A stretch of DNA of 64,000 nucleotides from Neisseria lactamica NS19 (lineage in GTDB: Bacteria > Pseudomonadota > Gammaproteobacteria > Burkholderiales > Neisseriaceae): assembly GCA_000193795.2 (NCBI GenBank), contig AEPI01000125.1:1-64000 (forward strand). The letters are read 5' to 3'. Both the position numbers and the translations under genes were made by a program. This document shows positions 50,933 to 60,180 of this stretch, in pieces. Position 1 is the stretch's first letter. Every line of letters starts with the position of its first letter. Below the pieces are notes generated by a model that was not told the DNA's origin, ran no database searches, and saw only the letters and a list, made by a program, of their open reading frames with translations.

Positions 50933-52408
50933 ATGATCAGCAAACAAGAATACCAAGCCCAAGCCGCCCGGGGCTACAACCGCATCCCGCTCGTGCAAGA
51001 ACTCCTTGCCGACTTGGATACGCCGCTTTCCCTCTATCTCAAACTCGCCAACCGCCCCTATACCTACCTGCTCGAATCCGTTGTCGGCGGCGAACGTTTC
51101 GGCCGCTACTCCTTTATCGGCCTGCCTTGCAGCCACTATCTTAAAGCCAGTGGAAAACACGTCGATGTTTACCAAAACGGCGAAATAGTCGAGCAACACG
51201 ACGGCAATCCGCTGCCCTTTATCGAAGCCTTCCACAACCGCTTCAAAACGCCCGAAATCCCAAGCCTGCCGCGCTTTACCGGCGGACTGGTCGGCTACTT
51301 CGGTTACGAAACCATCTACAATTTCGAGCACTTCGCCCACCGCCTGAAACATACTGCCAAAGCCGATCCGCTCGGCACGCCCGACATCTTGCTGATGCTG
51401 TCGCAAGAGTTGGCGGTGATCGACAATTTGAGCGGCAAAATCCACCTCATCGTTTACGCCGATCCCTCGCAGCCCGACGGCTACGAACGCGCCCGCGAAC
51501 GCCTCGAAGACATCCGCATCCGGTTGCGCCAAAGCTGCGCCATCCCGCTCTCGCTCGGCAGCAAACACACCGAAGCCGTCAGCGAGTTCGGCGAAGAACC
51601 GTTCAAAGCCTGCGTCGATAAAATCAAAGACTACATCTTCGCAGGCGACTGTATGCAGGTCGTCCCCAGCCAGCGCATGAGCATGGAATTCACCGACAGC
51701 CCGCTCGCCCTCTACCGCGCCCTGCGTACGCTGAACCCGTCGCCGTATATGTTCTATTACGATTTCGGCGATTTCCACATCGTCGGCTCCTCGCCCGAAA
51801 TCCTCGTCCGCCGCGAACGCGACGACGTTATCGTCCGCCCCATCGCCGGCACGCGCCTGCGCGGCAAAACCCCTGCCGAAGACCTTGCCAACGAACAAGA
51901 TTTGTTAAGCGATGCCAAAGAAATCGCCGAACACGTTATGCTTATCGATTTGGGGCGCAACGATGTCGGACGCATCAGTAAAACGGGCGAAGTCAAAGTT
52001 ACCGACAAAATGGTGATTGAAAAATACTCCCACGTAATGCACATCGTTTCCAACGTCGAAGGCCGTCTGAAAGAGGGCGTTACCAATATGGACATCCTCG
52101 CCGCCACCTTCCCCGCCGGCACACTCTCCGGCGCACCTAAAGTCCGCGCGTTGGAAATCATCGAAGAAGTCGAACCGGGCAAACGCGGCATCTACGGCGG
52201 CGCGGTCGGCGTATGGGGGTTTAACAACGATATGGATTTGGCCATCGCCATCCGCACTGCTGTGATTAAAAACAACACGCTATACGTCCAAAGCGGCGCG
52301 GGCGTGGTTGCCGATTCCAATCCTGAATCAGAATGGCAGGAAACGCAAAACAAAGCCCGAGCAGTAATCCGCGCAGCGCAAATGGTGCAAGAAGGGCTGG
52401 ATAGGTAG
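50933..52408 (+). CDS. trpE: Anthranilate synthase component I TrpE
   Basis: 491 residues. Converts chorismate to anthranilate with TrpG. YTYLLESVVGGERFGRYSFI, GDCMQVVPSQRMSMEF, PIAGTRLRGKTPAEDLANEQ, LSDAKEIAEHVMLIDLGRND and ATFPAGTLSGAPKVRALEII are conserved. Start ATG 50933. No neighbouring trpG; the tryptophan genes are dispersed here. Confidence 0.96.
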   Translation: MISKQEYQAQAARGYNRIPLVQELLADLDTPLSLYLKLANRPYTYLLESVVGGERFGRYSFIGLPCSHYLKASGKHVDVYQNGEIVEQHDGNPLPFIEAFHNRFKTPEIPSLPRFTGGLVGYFGYETIYNFEHFAHRLKHTAKADPLGTPDILLMLSQELAVIDNLSGKIHLIVYADPSQPDGYERARERLEDIRIRLRQSCAIPLSLGSKHTEAVSEFGEEPFKACVDKIKDYIFAGDCMQVVPSQRMSMEFTDSPLALYRALRTLNPSPYMFYYDFGDFHIVGSSPEILVRRERDDVIVRPIAGTRLRGKTPAEDLANEQDLLSDAKEIAEHVMLIDLGRNDVGRISKTGEVKVTDKMVIEKYSHVMHIVSNVEGRLKEGVTNMDILAATFPAGTLSGAPKVRALEIIEEVEPGKRGIYGGAVGVWGFNNDMDLAIAIRTAVIKNNTLYVQSGAGVVADSNPESEWQETQNKARAVIRAAQMVQEGLDR

Positions 52409-52418
52409 GCTCGGCGTT

Positions 52419-52453
52419 TTCAGACGGCATTGGTAGAGAAAAGGCCGTCTGAA
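52419..52453 (+). terminator. Inverted DUS pair behind trpE
   Basis: TTCAGACGGCAT and AGGCCGTCTGAA facing each other. A dRS3 20-mer follows at about 52526-52545. No gene in 52454-52669. Confidence 0.7.
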
Positions 52454-52669
52454 AACCCAAAGAACAAACAGCAATCGTTTAAATAAACAACAATCGTTTG
52501 ATTAAAACAGCCGCCTTTACCGCGTCATTCCCGCACAGGCGGGAATCTGGAAATTTGAAATGACGGGAATCTCTAAATATTCCTGAAAGATTCCCGCTAT
52601 GCAAAATGACGGATTGACGGTTTCAGACAAGCAAAAACAAACATCAGAACACAGACAGATTAAAACGCT

Positions 52670-53806
52670 ATGAACAAATCCCCCATCCTCCCGCCCGCTA
52701 TGCTCGGCATCCTCGGCGGCGGACAATTAGGCAGAATGTTTGCCGTTGCCGCCAAAACCATGGGCTACAAAGTAACCGTACTCGATCCCGACCCGAATGC
52801 GCCGGCAGCGGAATTTGCCGACCGCCATTTGTGCGCGCCGTTTGACGATCAAGCCGCTTTAGACGAGTTGGCAAAATGCGCGGCGGTAACCACCGAGTTT
52901 GAAAACGTCAATGCCGACGCGATGCGTTTTCTCGCCAAACACACCAATATTTCCCCGAGCGGCGACTGCGTGGCGATTGCACAAAACCGCATTCAGGAAA
53001 AAGCGTGGATACGCAAAGCGGGATTGCAAACTGCGCCGTATCAGGCAGTTTGCAAAGCCGAAGACATTACTGAAGCAAGCGCGCAATTTTTACCCGGCAT
53101 TCTGAAAACAGCTACGTTGGGCTACGACGGCAAAGGTCAAATCCGCGTCAAAACGGTGGACGAACTCAAAGCCGCGTTTGCCGAACACGGCGACGTGGAT
53201 TGCGTTTTGGAAAAAATGGTGGATTTGCGCGGCGAGATTTCCGTTATCGTATGCCGTCTGAACAATGAAAACGTACAAACCTTCGACCCCGCCGAAAATA
53301 TCCACGAAAACGGCATCTTGGCTTATTCCATCGTCCCTGCGCGGCTGAGTGCCGACGTACAGCAACAGGCGCGGCAGATGGCGCAACGCTTGGCGGACGA
53401 ATTAGATTATGTCGGCGTGTTGGCGGTAGAAATGTTCGTCGTCGGCGACACGCATGAATTGATCGTCAACGAAATCGCCCCGCGCCCGCACAATTCCGGA
53501 CACCATACGATAGATGCCTGCGCAGCAGACCAGTTTCAGCAGCAGGTACGCATTATGTGCAACCTGCCGCCCGCCGACACCAAGCTGCTTTCTTCATGCT
53601 GCATGGCGAATATTTTGGGCGACGTTTGGCAGGAAGACGGCGGCGAACCGGATTGGCTGCCCCTGCAAAGCCGGCCGGACGCGCACCTGCACCTTTACGG
53701 TAAAAAAGCCGCGCGAAAAGGCCGCAAAATGGGGCATTTTACCGTTTTAAGCACCGATTCGGACACCGCATTTCAAGAAGCAAAAAAACTGCATCAGTCC
53801 CTATAA
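52670..53806 (+). CDS. purK: N5-carboxyaminoimidazole ribonucleotide synthase PurK
   Basis: 378 residues, ATP-grasp. Carboxylates AIR in purine synthesis. LGILGGGQLGRMFAVAAKTM, EFENVNADAMRFLAKH, LKTATLGYDGKGQIRVK, EKMVDLRGEISVIVCR, NEIAPRPHNSGHHTIDAC all match PurK. A DUS follows. Confidence 0.96.
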   Translation: MNKSPILPPAMLGILGGGQLGRMFAVAAKTMGYKVTVLDPDPNAPAAEFADRHLCAPFDDQAALDELAKCAAVTTEFENVNADAMRFLAKHTNISPSGDCVAIAQNRIQEKAWIRKAGLQTAPYQAVCKAEDITEASAQFLPGILKTATLGYDGKGQIRVKTVDELKAAFAEHGDVDCVLEKMVDLRGEISVIVCRLNNENVQTFDPAENIHENGILAYSIVPARLSADVQQQARQMAQRLADELDYVGVLAVEMFVVGDTHELIVNEIAPRPHNSGHHTIDACAADQFQQQVRIMCNLPPADTKLLSSCCMANILGDVWQEDGGEPDWLPLQSRPDAHLHLYGKKAARKGRKMGHFTVLSTDSDTAFQEAKKLHQSL

Positions 53807-53852
53807 TCCGACCAACGGCACAAATGCCGTCTGAAGCCGCCGACATACCGCC

Positions 53853-54335
53853 ATGAGCCTGCTGACACTGTTACGCCCCGCCACCGTGCAAGACTGCAAA
53901 GACATCTTCAAAGTCCACCTGCACTCCGTCCAATACACCTGCATCCTCAGCTACAACGAACACGCCCTAAAAGTATGGGAAGGCTTGTTAAACACAGAAA
54001 GCTACCTGCCGACCATTTCAGATCCCGATAAAGCACTTTGGGTTGCCGAATATAAAGGCAAGATTCAAGGCTTTTTTCAAATCGACTGCCGCGAAGCGCA
54101 GCTTGACGCACTTTACGTCCACCCCTTGTTTCACAACCTCGGGCTGGGCACTTCGCTGCTTCATCAGGCGGAAACCATTGCCCGCCGGTCCGGCCTGGGT
54201 TTCCTGAAACTCTATGCCTCGCTCAACTCCGTCCCGTTTTACCTCCTCAACCTCTACGAATCGCTCGGTTCGGCAGTATTGCAGCTTGACTCCAGCATCA
54301 AAATCAAATGCGAACTGATGCGCAAACACCTCTAA
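53853..54335 (+). CDS. GNAT-family N-acetyltransferase
   Basis: 160 residues. Acetyl-CoA loop DALYVHPLFHNLGLGTSLLH (R/Q-x-x-G-x-G/A variant: NLGLGT), preceded by VAEYKGKIQGFFQIDCREA. Typical single-domain GNAT; substrate unknown. The 300 bases after it hold only an imperfect DUS pair near 54503-54533. Confidence 0.85.
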   Translation: MSLLTLLRPATVQDCKDIFKVHLHSVQYTCILSYNEHALKVWEGLLNTESYLPTISDPDKALWVAEYKGKIQGFFQIDCREAQLDALYVHPLFHNLGLGTSLLHQAETIARRSGLGFLKLYASLNSVPFYLLNLYESLGSAVLQLDSSIKIKCELMRKHL

Positions 54336-54632
54336 TCTATCTTTATAAGCAAAACCGATAAACTTCAAATCAAACATTATTTCCCCAAGCGCCGATAGCC
54401 GTATAAAGTTGCCGCATCCGCCAACCGACAGGACACACATACGAAAACCTACTTCGCCGACGGCGGCATATTCGACCGCCTGACCGCACAAAAATGACCA
54501 CGATGCCGTCTGAACCACTTTCAGACAGCATCGTCCAACCCCCCGCAAGCCCATCCCGGCAAACCCGAACAAATTCCCCTGCAATCACATTTTCAAGCCG
54601 AAATAACGACAAAACAAATAACAGGAAAAAAC

Positions 54633-55239
54633 ATGAATACCGACTTTCAAAACATCCTCAAACAACTGGGCAAACAAGCCAGAAAAGAAGCGGCAGAAAA
54701 ACAGGAAGCCGAAAAAAACAAGCAAAAACAAGAACAGGACTTGGATTTTTCACAAGCGGTCGGGCAAGTCTCCCCATTAAAAAACCGGCAGCAATATTAT
54801 GCGCCGCCCGACAAAACCCCCATCAAAGTCCGTCCCAAAGACACCCGCGCCGACGAAGAAAACTATTTCTACATCGGCAGCACATATAATGAACCGCCCG
54901 CCAGCTTCAGCAAAAACGGACAGGGAAAAAACGACATCCAACGCCTGAAAAACGGATACTATCCCGTCGTTACCGATGTGGATTTACACGGCTACACCCA
55001 AGAAGAAGCCCAAAAAAATCCTCAACGAATTCATCGAATTCACCCAAAAACGCGGCGTATGCGGCGAAATCATCCACGGCAGCGGATTAGGTTCTAAAGG
55101 CTACAAACCCGTACTCAAAGACATGACCCGAAACTGGCTGATGCAACACCCCGACGTACTCGCCTATGTCGAACCCCGGGAAGGCAACGACGGCTGCGTC
55201 CGCATCCTGCTCAAACGCAAATCAAGGCAGCAAGACTGA
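54633..55239 (+). pseudogene. Smr-domain protein with a one-base frameshift
   Basis: N-terminal ~110 residues are charged, coiled (NILKQLGKQARKEAAEKQEA). The Smr (MutS2-type nicking) domain starts DVDLHGYTQEEAQK, then shifts; the other frame continues ILNEFIEFTQKRGVCGEIIH and SGLGSKGYKPVLK to the stop at 55239. The run at 55012-55018 has seven A where six give the joined EEAQKILNEF. Complete protein would be about 200 residues. Either real or an assembly slip. Confidence 0.85.
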
Positions 55240-55257
55240 CAAATTTCACCAACAGAC

Positions 55258-55286
55258 TTGGCAGCACCGCACAATATCCGTATAAT
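55258..55286 (+). promoter_or_regulatory. ssrA promoter
   Basis: TTGGCA (55258-55263), 17 bases, TATAAT (55281-55286), a near-consensus sigma70 promoter 15 bases before the mature tmRNA. Confidence 0.85.
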
Positions 55287-55301
55287 TTGCAAACCATTTC
55301 T

Positions 55302-55664
55302 GGGGGCGACCTTGGTTTCGACGGGGGTTGCGAAGCAGATGCGGGCATACCGGGGTCTCAGATTCCCGTAAAACACTGAATTCAAATAGTCGCAAACGAC
55401 GAAACTTACGCTTTAGCCGCTTAAGGCTAGCCGTTGCAGCAGTCGGTCAATGGGCTGTGTGGCGAAAGCCACCGCAACGTCATCTTACATTGACTGGTTT
55501 CCTGCCAGGTTACTTGGCAGGAAATGAGACTTAAGGTAACTGGTTTCCAAAAGGCCTGTTGGTCGGCATGATGGAAATAAGATTTTCAAATAGACACAAC
55601 TAAGTATGTAGAACGCTTTGTAGAGGACTTTCGGACGGGGGTTCGATTCCCCCCGCCTCCACCA
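55302..55664 (+). ncRNA. ssrA: tmRNA (ssrA)
   Basis: 5' GGGGGCGACC pairs with 3' CGCCTCC before ACCA, making the tRNA-like acceptor; a T-loop GTTCGATTCC lies near the end. The tag ORF runs from 55392 (GCA AAC GAC) to TAA 55422-55424 and encodes ANDETYALAA. Rescues stalled ribosomes and tags the products for degradation. A common site for island insertion; an accessory cassette lies just downstream. The mature 5' end is judged from the pairing. Confidence 0.97.
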
Positions 55665-55698
55665 TACCCTATTTTCAGCACTATCCTGCAATACGCAT

Positions 55699-55734
55699 AA
55701 AGCCTTGAAATTCAACAGCTTCAAGGCTTTTTTA
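55699..55734 (+). terminator. Terminator behind ssrA
   Basis: AAAGCCTTGAA...TTCAAGGCTTT followed by TTTT. Confidence 0.8.
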
Positions 55735-56011
55735 TTGCCTTGGATATGCCGGAGTACTCCTGAATTTTCATCATTTACGGGATAACTTTTTGGGTAACTT
55801 TTCAGAAATCATCCCCGGAAAACGCCTCTAAAATGTAAAAGTCATCACGCATTTCTTAAAAAGGCTGCCCCAAACTTAAATGTAAACCTTGATTTATAAG
55901 GTTTTCAGCTTGACAACCAAGTTTCCCAAAACGGATAAAAAATACCAAAACCGAGACAGTCAACCAATGTAAAAAAGTTGGCCGGCGCGGTGTTAGAGCC
56001 TGTACCGGGGA

Positions 56012-56230
56012 ATGCAGGGCAATGAAGACTATCACGGATCTGAGCTTGAACCATGTTCAGCACCTGGTGGATATTGTAACGATATGATTAAAAATAGTTC
56101 TCCATCTGGTTTGGGATCTTTTAACAATGCGAAAGTAACTTATTCATTTAGTTATGGTGGAAGCCCACATAATGCAGAAGCCGCTCGCCAAGGTGTAGAG
56201 AAATTAAAAAGAGCAAGACAAAAACAATAG
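56012..56230 (+). pseudogene. C-terminal fragment of a toxin-like protein
   Basis: 72 codons reading MQGNEDYHGSELEPCSAPGG then SYGGSPHNAEAARQGVEKLK and KRARQKQ. Low-GC, no plausible start environment; the preceding bases encode a different frame ending EPVPGNAGQ. The basic Lys/Arg end and the cysteines (PCSAPGGYC) suggest a toxin terminal domain cut off from its carrier. The immunity-like gene follows 19 bases on. Confidence 0.5.
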
Positions 56231-56249
56231 AAATAATTAGAAAGTTATC

Positions 56250-56675
56250 ATGATTACAGTTAATGAACTTGGAGACAAAGGCTTTTCTGATAAAGAAATT
56301 CAACTAATACTTTCGATTAAACCTAAAAAAATAATGACGATAGAACTTGTTTATCCTAACATAGCCCATAATGAAGTAGTTATTGGCTATGATTGTGTAT
56401 GTCCAATTATTATAAAAGCAGAAGGTGTATTTATTCATGAACAATCCAATTATCGTTTCATGAATTCAAATGTAGATGCTTTTTTAAGCTGTCTAAATAT
56501 ATATGCAGAATACAGCAAAAACATTTCATCTTATACAGCCAAAGATGAGGATGAAATTGTTAAAGTTGTAGAAAAATATATTGAACAAATTAAATCATGC
56601 GATTTCTACGCATTTAGCAATGAAGATTTTTACTGGGCAATAATTGCACAGCAAATGATTGATGGAAATATATAG
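56250..56675 (+). CDS. Immunity-like protein behind ssrA
   Basis: 141 residues, acidic, AT-rich. A possible SUKH-type pattern: VYPNIAHNEVVIGYDCVCPI, then a helical C-terminus (DEDEIVKVVEKYIEQIKSCD). Paired with the toxin-like fragment directly upstream. No named family can be assigned by eye. The cassette lies 0.35 kb after ssrA, with no integrase visible. Confidence 0.55.
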   Translation: MITVNELGDKGFSDKEIQLILSIKPKKIMTIELVYPNIAHNEVVIGYDCVCPIIIKAEGVFIHEQSNYRFMNSNVDAFLSCLNIYAEYSKNISSYTAKDEDEIVKVVEKYIEQIKSCDFYAFSNEDFYWAIIAQQMIDGNI

Positions 56676-56906
56676 CAACCGCCGACCTCCGTACCGAGGA
56701 TGCCGGCAAACAATCAGGCAGCCTGTAAACCGGCAAACCGGTTTAACGGCAGGAAAAAGGCAAATGCGGCGGAAATTAAGATATTTAAATGCCGAAGATT
56801 CAAAAATGAACGTCGAAGATTCAGATTTGCATCGGTAATCACATTAACCGCCGTACTGCTGTCGGGAAACGACGGCAAAAGCCGCCAGTATTCCCGCATC
56901 CGGGTT

Positions 56907-58109
56907 TCAGTCAATCAGATAACCTTGGATTTCTTTGGTTTTCGCATCGGTTTCCCTGATGCGGCAGTCGGATTGCGCCAAGCCGTATTCGTCGCCGTCG
57001 GCGCATTTGGCGTTCAAACTGTTCTGCCAACTGCGGTATTCGGGCATAACGGTTTCGGCAATATCGGCGGGCAATGCCTGCACCGCGCCGTCCAATGCGG
57101 CTTTGGCGGCCCTCTCTTTTTTGTCCGACTCCCTGAGCGTTTCGTCAATCACTGCCTTCTTGCGGTTGTACAGTCCTTCCAGCCTTGCCTCGGTTTCCGC
57201 CGTCCTGCATACCAATTCGCTGATTTTTATGCCGTTCGGCGTTTCGCCTTCGGCTTTTGCCTTGTTGGCGCAAATTTTGTCCATCCCGCTTTTCCAAGTT
57301 TTCTGCGAGGCTTGCAGTTTGTTTTGGACGGCAGGCGGCAGCCCTTTCCAAAACTGTTCGAACTCGCTGCGCGCCAATTGGTAGCGTTCCTCCCATTCCG
57401 ATACGCGGGCGGCCTCCTGTTCTTGGCCCAATGCTTCCTGCGCCGCCCCCTCTTCCGCCGCGCGCGCTTCCTGTGCTTCCGCTTCTGCCGCTTCAAGCTC
57501 TTCGTTCATTTTCTTCGCCGTGTCCAACGGCTCTTTCATCAATGCCATAGACACCAGCTTGCTGACAGGGCGGATAACGTCGTCTGCCTGATTCAGTTCG
57601 GCAAAAATTTTACGCTTGTCGTCCGTCTGTTGGACGCTGTACGCAATGGTTTTGATGTAATACGGTCCTTCTTTGCGGTAATGGCGTTCAAAAAAATCGG
57701 GCGTTTTTTTATTACTGCCGCTTATTGCCCGATTGGCGGAGACGGCGTAGCCGACGACATCCTCCGGTATTTCCAACCTTAATGTGGCTTCGCATTTCAG
57801 TTTGCCGGAGGATGCGGTTTTTTCGGTGGTGCGGACTTCATCGATGCCTATACCCAAGCGTTCGACCATATTGCGGATATGCGCTATGCCGATGTCGGCA
57901 AATGCTTGTTCTTTAAAGTCACCGTCTTCAAAGGTTTTGACGGTTTCCCCTTCGGTGCGGTCGCGGACGAGTTGGATCAAAATCCCTTTAACCTCTTCGC
58001 TTCCGCAGGAAACTTCATTTTCGGAAAACGGGTTGCCTATCCCCAAACGGTCGCAGCCGGTCAGAACCAGCATACTTGCCAATGCCAGCGCGGGTAAGTT
58101 TTTTTTCAT
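56907..58109 (-). CDS. Lipoprotein with coiled coil and LprI-like ends
   Basis: 400 residues. Lipobox LVLTGCDR (Cys ~19). A domain of ~150 residues with repeated blocks, then a long Ala/Glu-rich coiled coil (EELEAAEAEAQEARAAEE) and two Cys-containing helical hairpins near the end (QSDCRIRETDAKTKEIQGYL), like lysozyme-inhibitor LprI (DUF1311) domains. Eight adenines follow the start codon (ATG then A8), a possible slippage site. Envelope protein of unknown partner. Confidence 0.75.
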   Translation of the reverse strand: MKKNLPALALASMLVLTGCDRLGIGNPFSENEVSCGSEEVKGILIQLVRDRTEGETVKTFEDGDFKEQAFADIGIAHIRNMVERLGIGIDEVRTTEKTASSGKLKCEATLRLEIPEDVVGYAVSANRAISGSNKKTPDFFERHYRKEGPYYIKTIAYSVQQTDDKRKIFAELNQADDVIRPVSKLVSMALMKEPLDTAKKMNEELEAAEAEAQEARAAEEGAAQEALGQEQEAARVSEWEERYQLARSEFEQFWKGLPPAVQNKLQASQKTWKSGMDKICANKAKAEGETPNGIKISELVCRTAETEARLEGLYNRKKAVIDETLRESDKKERAAKAALDGAVQALPADIAETVMPEYRSWQNSLNAKCADGDEYGLAQSDCRIRETDAKTKEIQGYLID

Positions 58110-58260
58110 CGGATTTCCTGTTCCGTCCAAACGGACTGTCGGTCTGCACTTATATTCCGGCACACGGGGGTGGGGAATGTATGGCTGCAAATGTCTGAAA
58201 TGGTGCGGCACATTATACTGGATTGCAGGATGCCTTTGCCCCCCGTTTTCAAAACCGTAT

Positions 58261-58304
58261 CGGGCGAAATGCCGTCTGAAAGGTGTTCAGACGGCATTTC
58301 GCCC
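58261..58304 (-). terminator. Extended inverted DUS pair behind pgi
   Basis: CGGGCGAA + ATGCCGTCTGAA pairs with its complement, a stem of about 19 bp, directly after the pgi stop on the minus strand. Confidence 0.8.
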
Positions 58305-58311
58305 GGGGATT

Positions 58312-59961
58312 TTATGATTTGCGGTTGGTTTGCAGGTAAAGCCTGATCAGGCGTTCGGTCGAGCTGTCGTGCTTTTGCGGCACGGTTTCGCCGGTCAGTT
58401 CGCCCAAAATGGTTTTGGCCAGTTGCTTGCCGAGTTCCACACCCCACTGGTCGAAGCTGTTGATGCCCCAGATGATGCCTTGGACAAAGGTTTTATGTTC
58501 GTACATGGCAATCAGGCTGCCCATATTGCGGGGGTTGACCTTGTCCATCAGGATAAGGTTGGTCGGACGGTTACCGGAGAAGGTTTTGTGCGGAACCAGC
58601 TCTTCGATGCGTGCTTCATCCATACCTTGCGCTTTGAGTTCGGCACGGACTTCGTCGGGGGTTTTGCCGCGCATAAAGGCTTCGGCCTGGGCGAAGACGT
58701 TGGCAAGCAGGATTTCGTGGTGTCCGGGCAGGTTGCTGCGTTTCTCAAGCGAGGCAATCAGGTCGATGGGCGTGATGTGCGTGCCTTGATGCAGCAGTTG
58801 GAAGAAGGCGTGCTGGCCGTTGATGCCGGTTTCTCCCCAAATAATCGGCGAGGTTTCGTAACCGACCGTTTTGCCGTCGAGGGTAACTTGTTTGCCGTTG
58901 CTTTCCATATCGAGCTGCTGGATGAATTTGGGCAGGCGGTGGAGGTGTTGGTCGTAAGGTGCGATGACGTGGCTTCCGCCGCCGTAGTAGTTGATGTACC
59001 AGATGCCGATAAGGGCGAGGATGGCGGGCAGGTTGCGCTCGAGCGGGGTGTTGATGAAATGTTGGTCCATCAGGTGCGCGCCGTTGAGCATTTCGATGAA
59101 GTTTTCTTCGCCGAGATACAGCATAATCGGCAATCCGATGGCGGACCACAGGCTGTAACGGCCGCCGACCCAGTCCCAAAATTCAAACATATTGGCGGTG
59201 TCGATGCCGAATTCGGCAACGGCTTTTTGGTTGGTGGAAACGGCAACGAAGTGTTTGGCTACGGTGCTTTCATCGCCCGCATGATTCAAAAACCATTCGC
59301 GCGCGGTCAGCGCGTTGGTCAGCGTTTCCTGCGTGGTAAAGGTTTTGGAGGCGATAATGAACAGCGTGGTTTCGGGGTGGACTTTGGACAATACGTCGCG
59401 CAGTTGCGAGCCGTCCACGTTGGAGACGAAGTGCATCTTCAGGCGCGGATGTCCGAAAGGCTTGAGCGCGGTACACATCATCAGCGGGCCCAAATCCGAT
59501 CCGCCGATGCCGATGTTGACAACGTCGGTGATGACTTGGTTGGTATAGCCCAGCCAACTGCCGCTGCGGACTTCGTGTGCAAATTCGCCCATACGTTGCA
59601 AAACGCGGTTGACCTTTGGCATCACGTCTTCGCCGTCGATAAAAATGGGGGAATTGGTGCGGTTGCGAAGGGCGACGTGTAGGACGGCGCGGTTTTCCGT
59701 CGTATTGATTTTTTCGCCGCCGAACATCTGCCTCATCCGCTCCGGCACGCCGGCTTCGCGGGCAAGCTCGAACAACAGCGCCATCGTTTCGCCGTTGATG
59801 CGGTTTTTGGAGTAGTCCGCCATCAACCCGCCGACCTGCAGCCAGTAGCGTTCCGCACGCTGCGGATCTTGCTCGAACATTTCGCGCATATGGTGTGCCT
59901 TGGTTTCGTCAAAATGATTCCACAATTTTGACCAGGCCGGTAAGTCGTGAAGGTGTTTCAT
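58312..59961 (-). CDS. pgi: Glucose-6-phosphate isomerase
   Basis: 549 residues, same as the E. coli enzyme. Interconverts glucose-6-P and fructose-6-P. VVNIGIGGSDLGPLM, IIASKTFTTQETLTNA, GGRYSLWSAIGLPIMLYLGE and the late VLFPNP-like SFDQWGVELGKQL are conserved. GGGAG precedes the ATG by about 8 bases. Last gene of the zwf-pgl-glk-rpiR-pgi cluster. A run of 13 C (minus strand) lies 31 bases upstream of the start. Confidence 0.96.
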   Translation of the reverse strand: MKHLHDLPAWSKLWNHFDETKAHHMREMFEQDPQRAERYWLQVGGLMADYSKNRINGETMALLFELAREAGVPERMRQMFGGEKINTTENRAVLHVALRNRTNSPIFIDGEDVMPKVNRVLQRMGEFAHEVRSGSWLGYTNQVITDVVNIGIGGSDLGPLMMCTALKPFGHPRLKMHFVSNVDGSQLRDVLSKVHPETTLFIIASKTFTTQETLTNALTAREWFLNHAGDESTVAKHFVAVSTNQKAVAEFGIDTANMFEFWDWVGGRYSLWSAIGLPIMLYLGEENFIEMLNGAHLMDQHFINTPLERNLPAILALIGIWYINYYGGGSHVIAPYDQHLHRLPKFIQQLDMESNGKQVTLDGKTVGYETSPIIWGETGINGQHAFFQLLHQGTHITPIDLIASLEKRSNLPGHHEILLANVFAQAEAFMRGKTPDEVRAELKAQGMDEARIEELVPHKTFSGNRPTNLILMDKVNPRNMGSLIAMYEHKTFVQGIIWGINSFDQWGVELGKQLAKTILGELTGETVPQKHDSSTERLIRLYLQTNRKS

Positions 59962-59992
59962 CTGTATGCTCCCGATTGAGGTTTTCCGTAAC

Positions 59993-60005
59993 GGGGGGGG
60001 GGGGG
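59993..60005. repeat. Poly-G tract of 13 upstream of pgi
   Basis: 13 consecutive G on the plus strand (C on the pgi strand), inside the leader of pgi. Tracts of this length slip during replication and are typical neisserial switches. No open reading frame crosses it convincingly. Confidence 0.85.
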
Positions 60006-60180
60006 CGTTTCCGCACGCAGGCGCGCATATAGGCTTCGCCCTGCGTGCCGCCCGGATTTGGAATGGGTTAACCCTGCCGCCTTAAAGGGCGGGGTTTCCG
60101 CCATTAAGGAAATTCTGATAAAAGGATTGCCGGAACCCGTCCAGACGTTCAGACGGCATTTGTGCGATGCCGTCCGGACA

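Noticed and set aside
55485..55724. Minus-strand open frame over ssrA with the peptide RRGESNPRP
   Set aside because: It is the antisense of the tRNA-like T-loop and acceptor of tmRNA, a well-known false protein signature.
55302..56700. Prophage or integrative element at ssrA
   Set aside because: No integrase frame and no second copy of the ssrA 3' end are visible before 56.9 kb.
58330..59682. Plus-strand frame of 450 codons
   Set aside because: Antisense shadow of pgi, whose motifs are complete.
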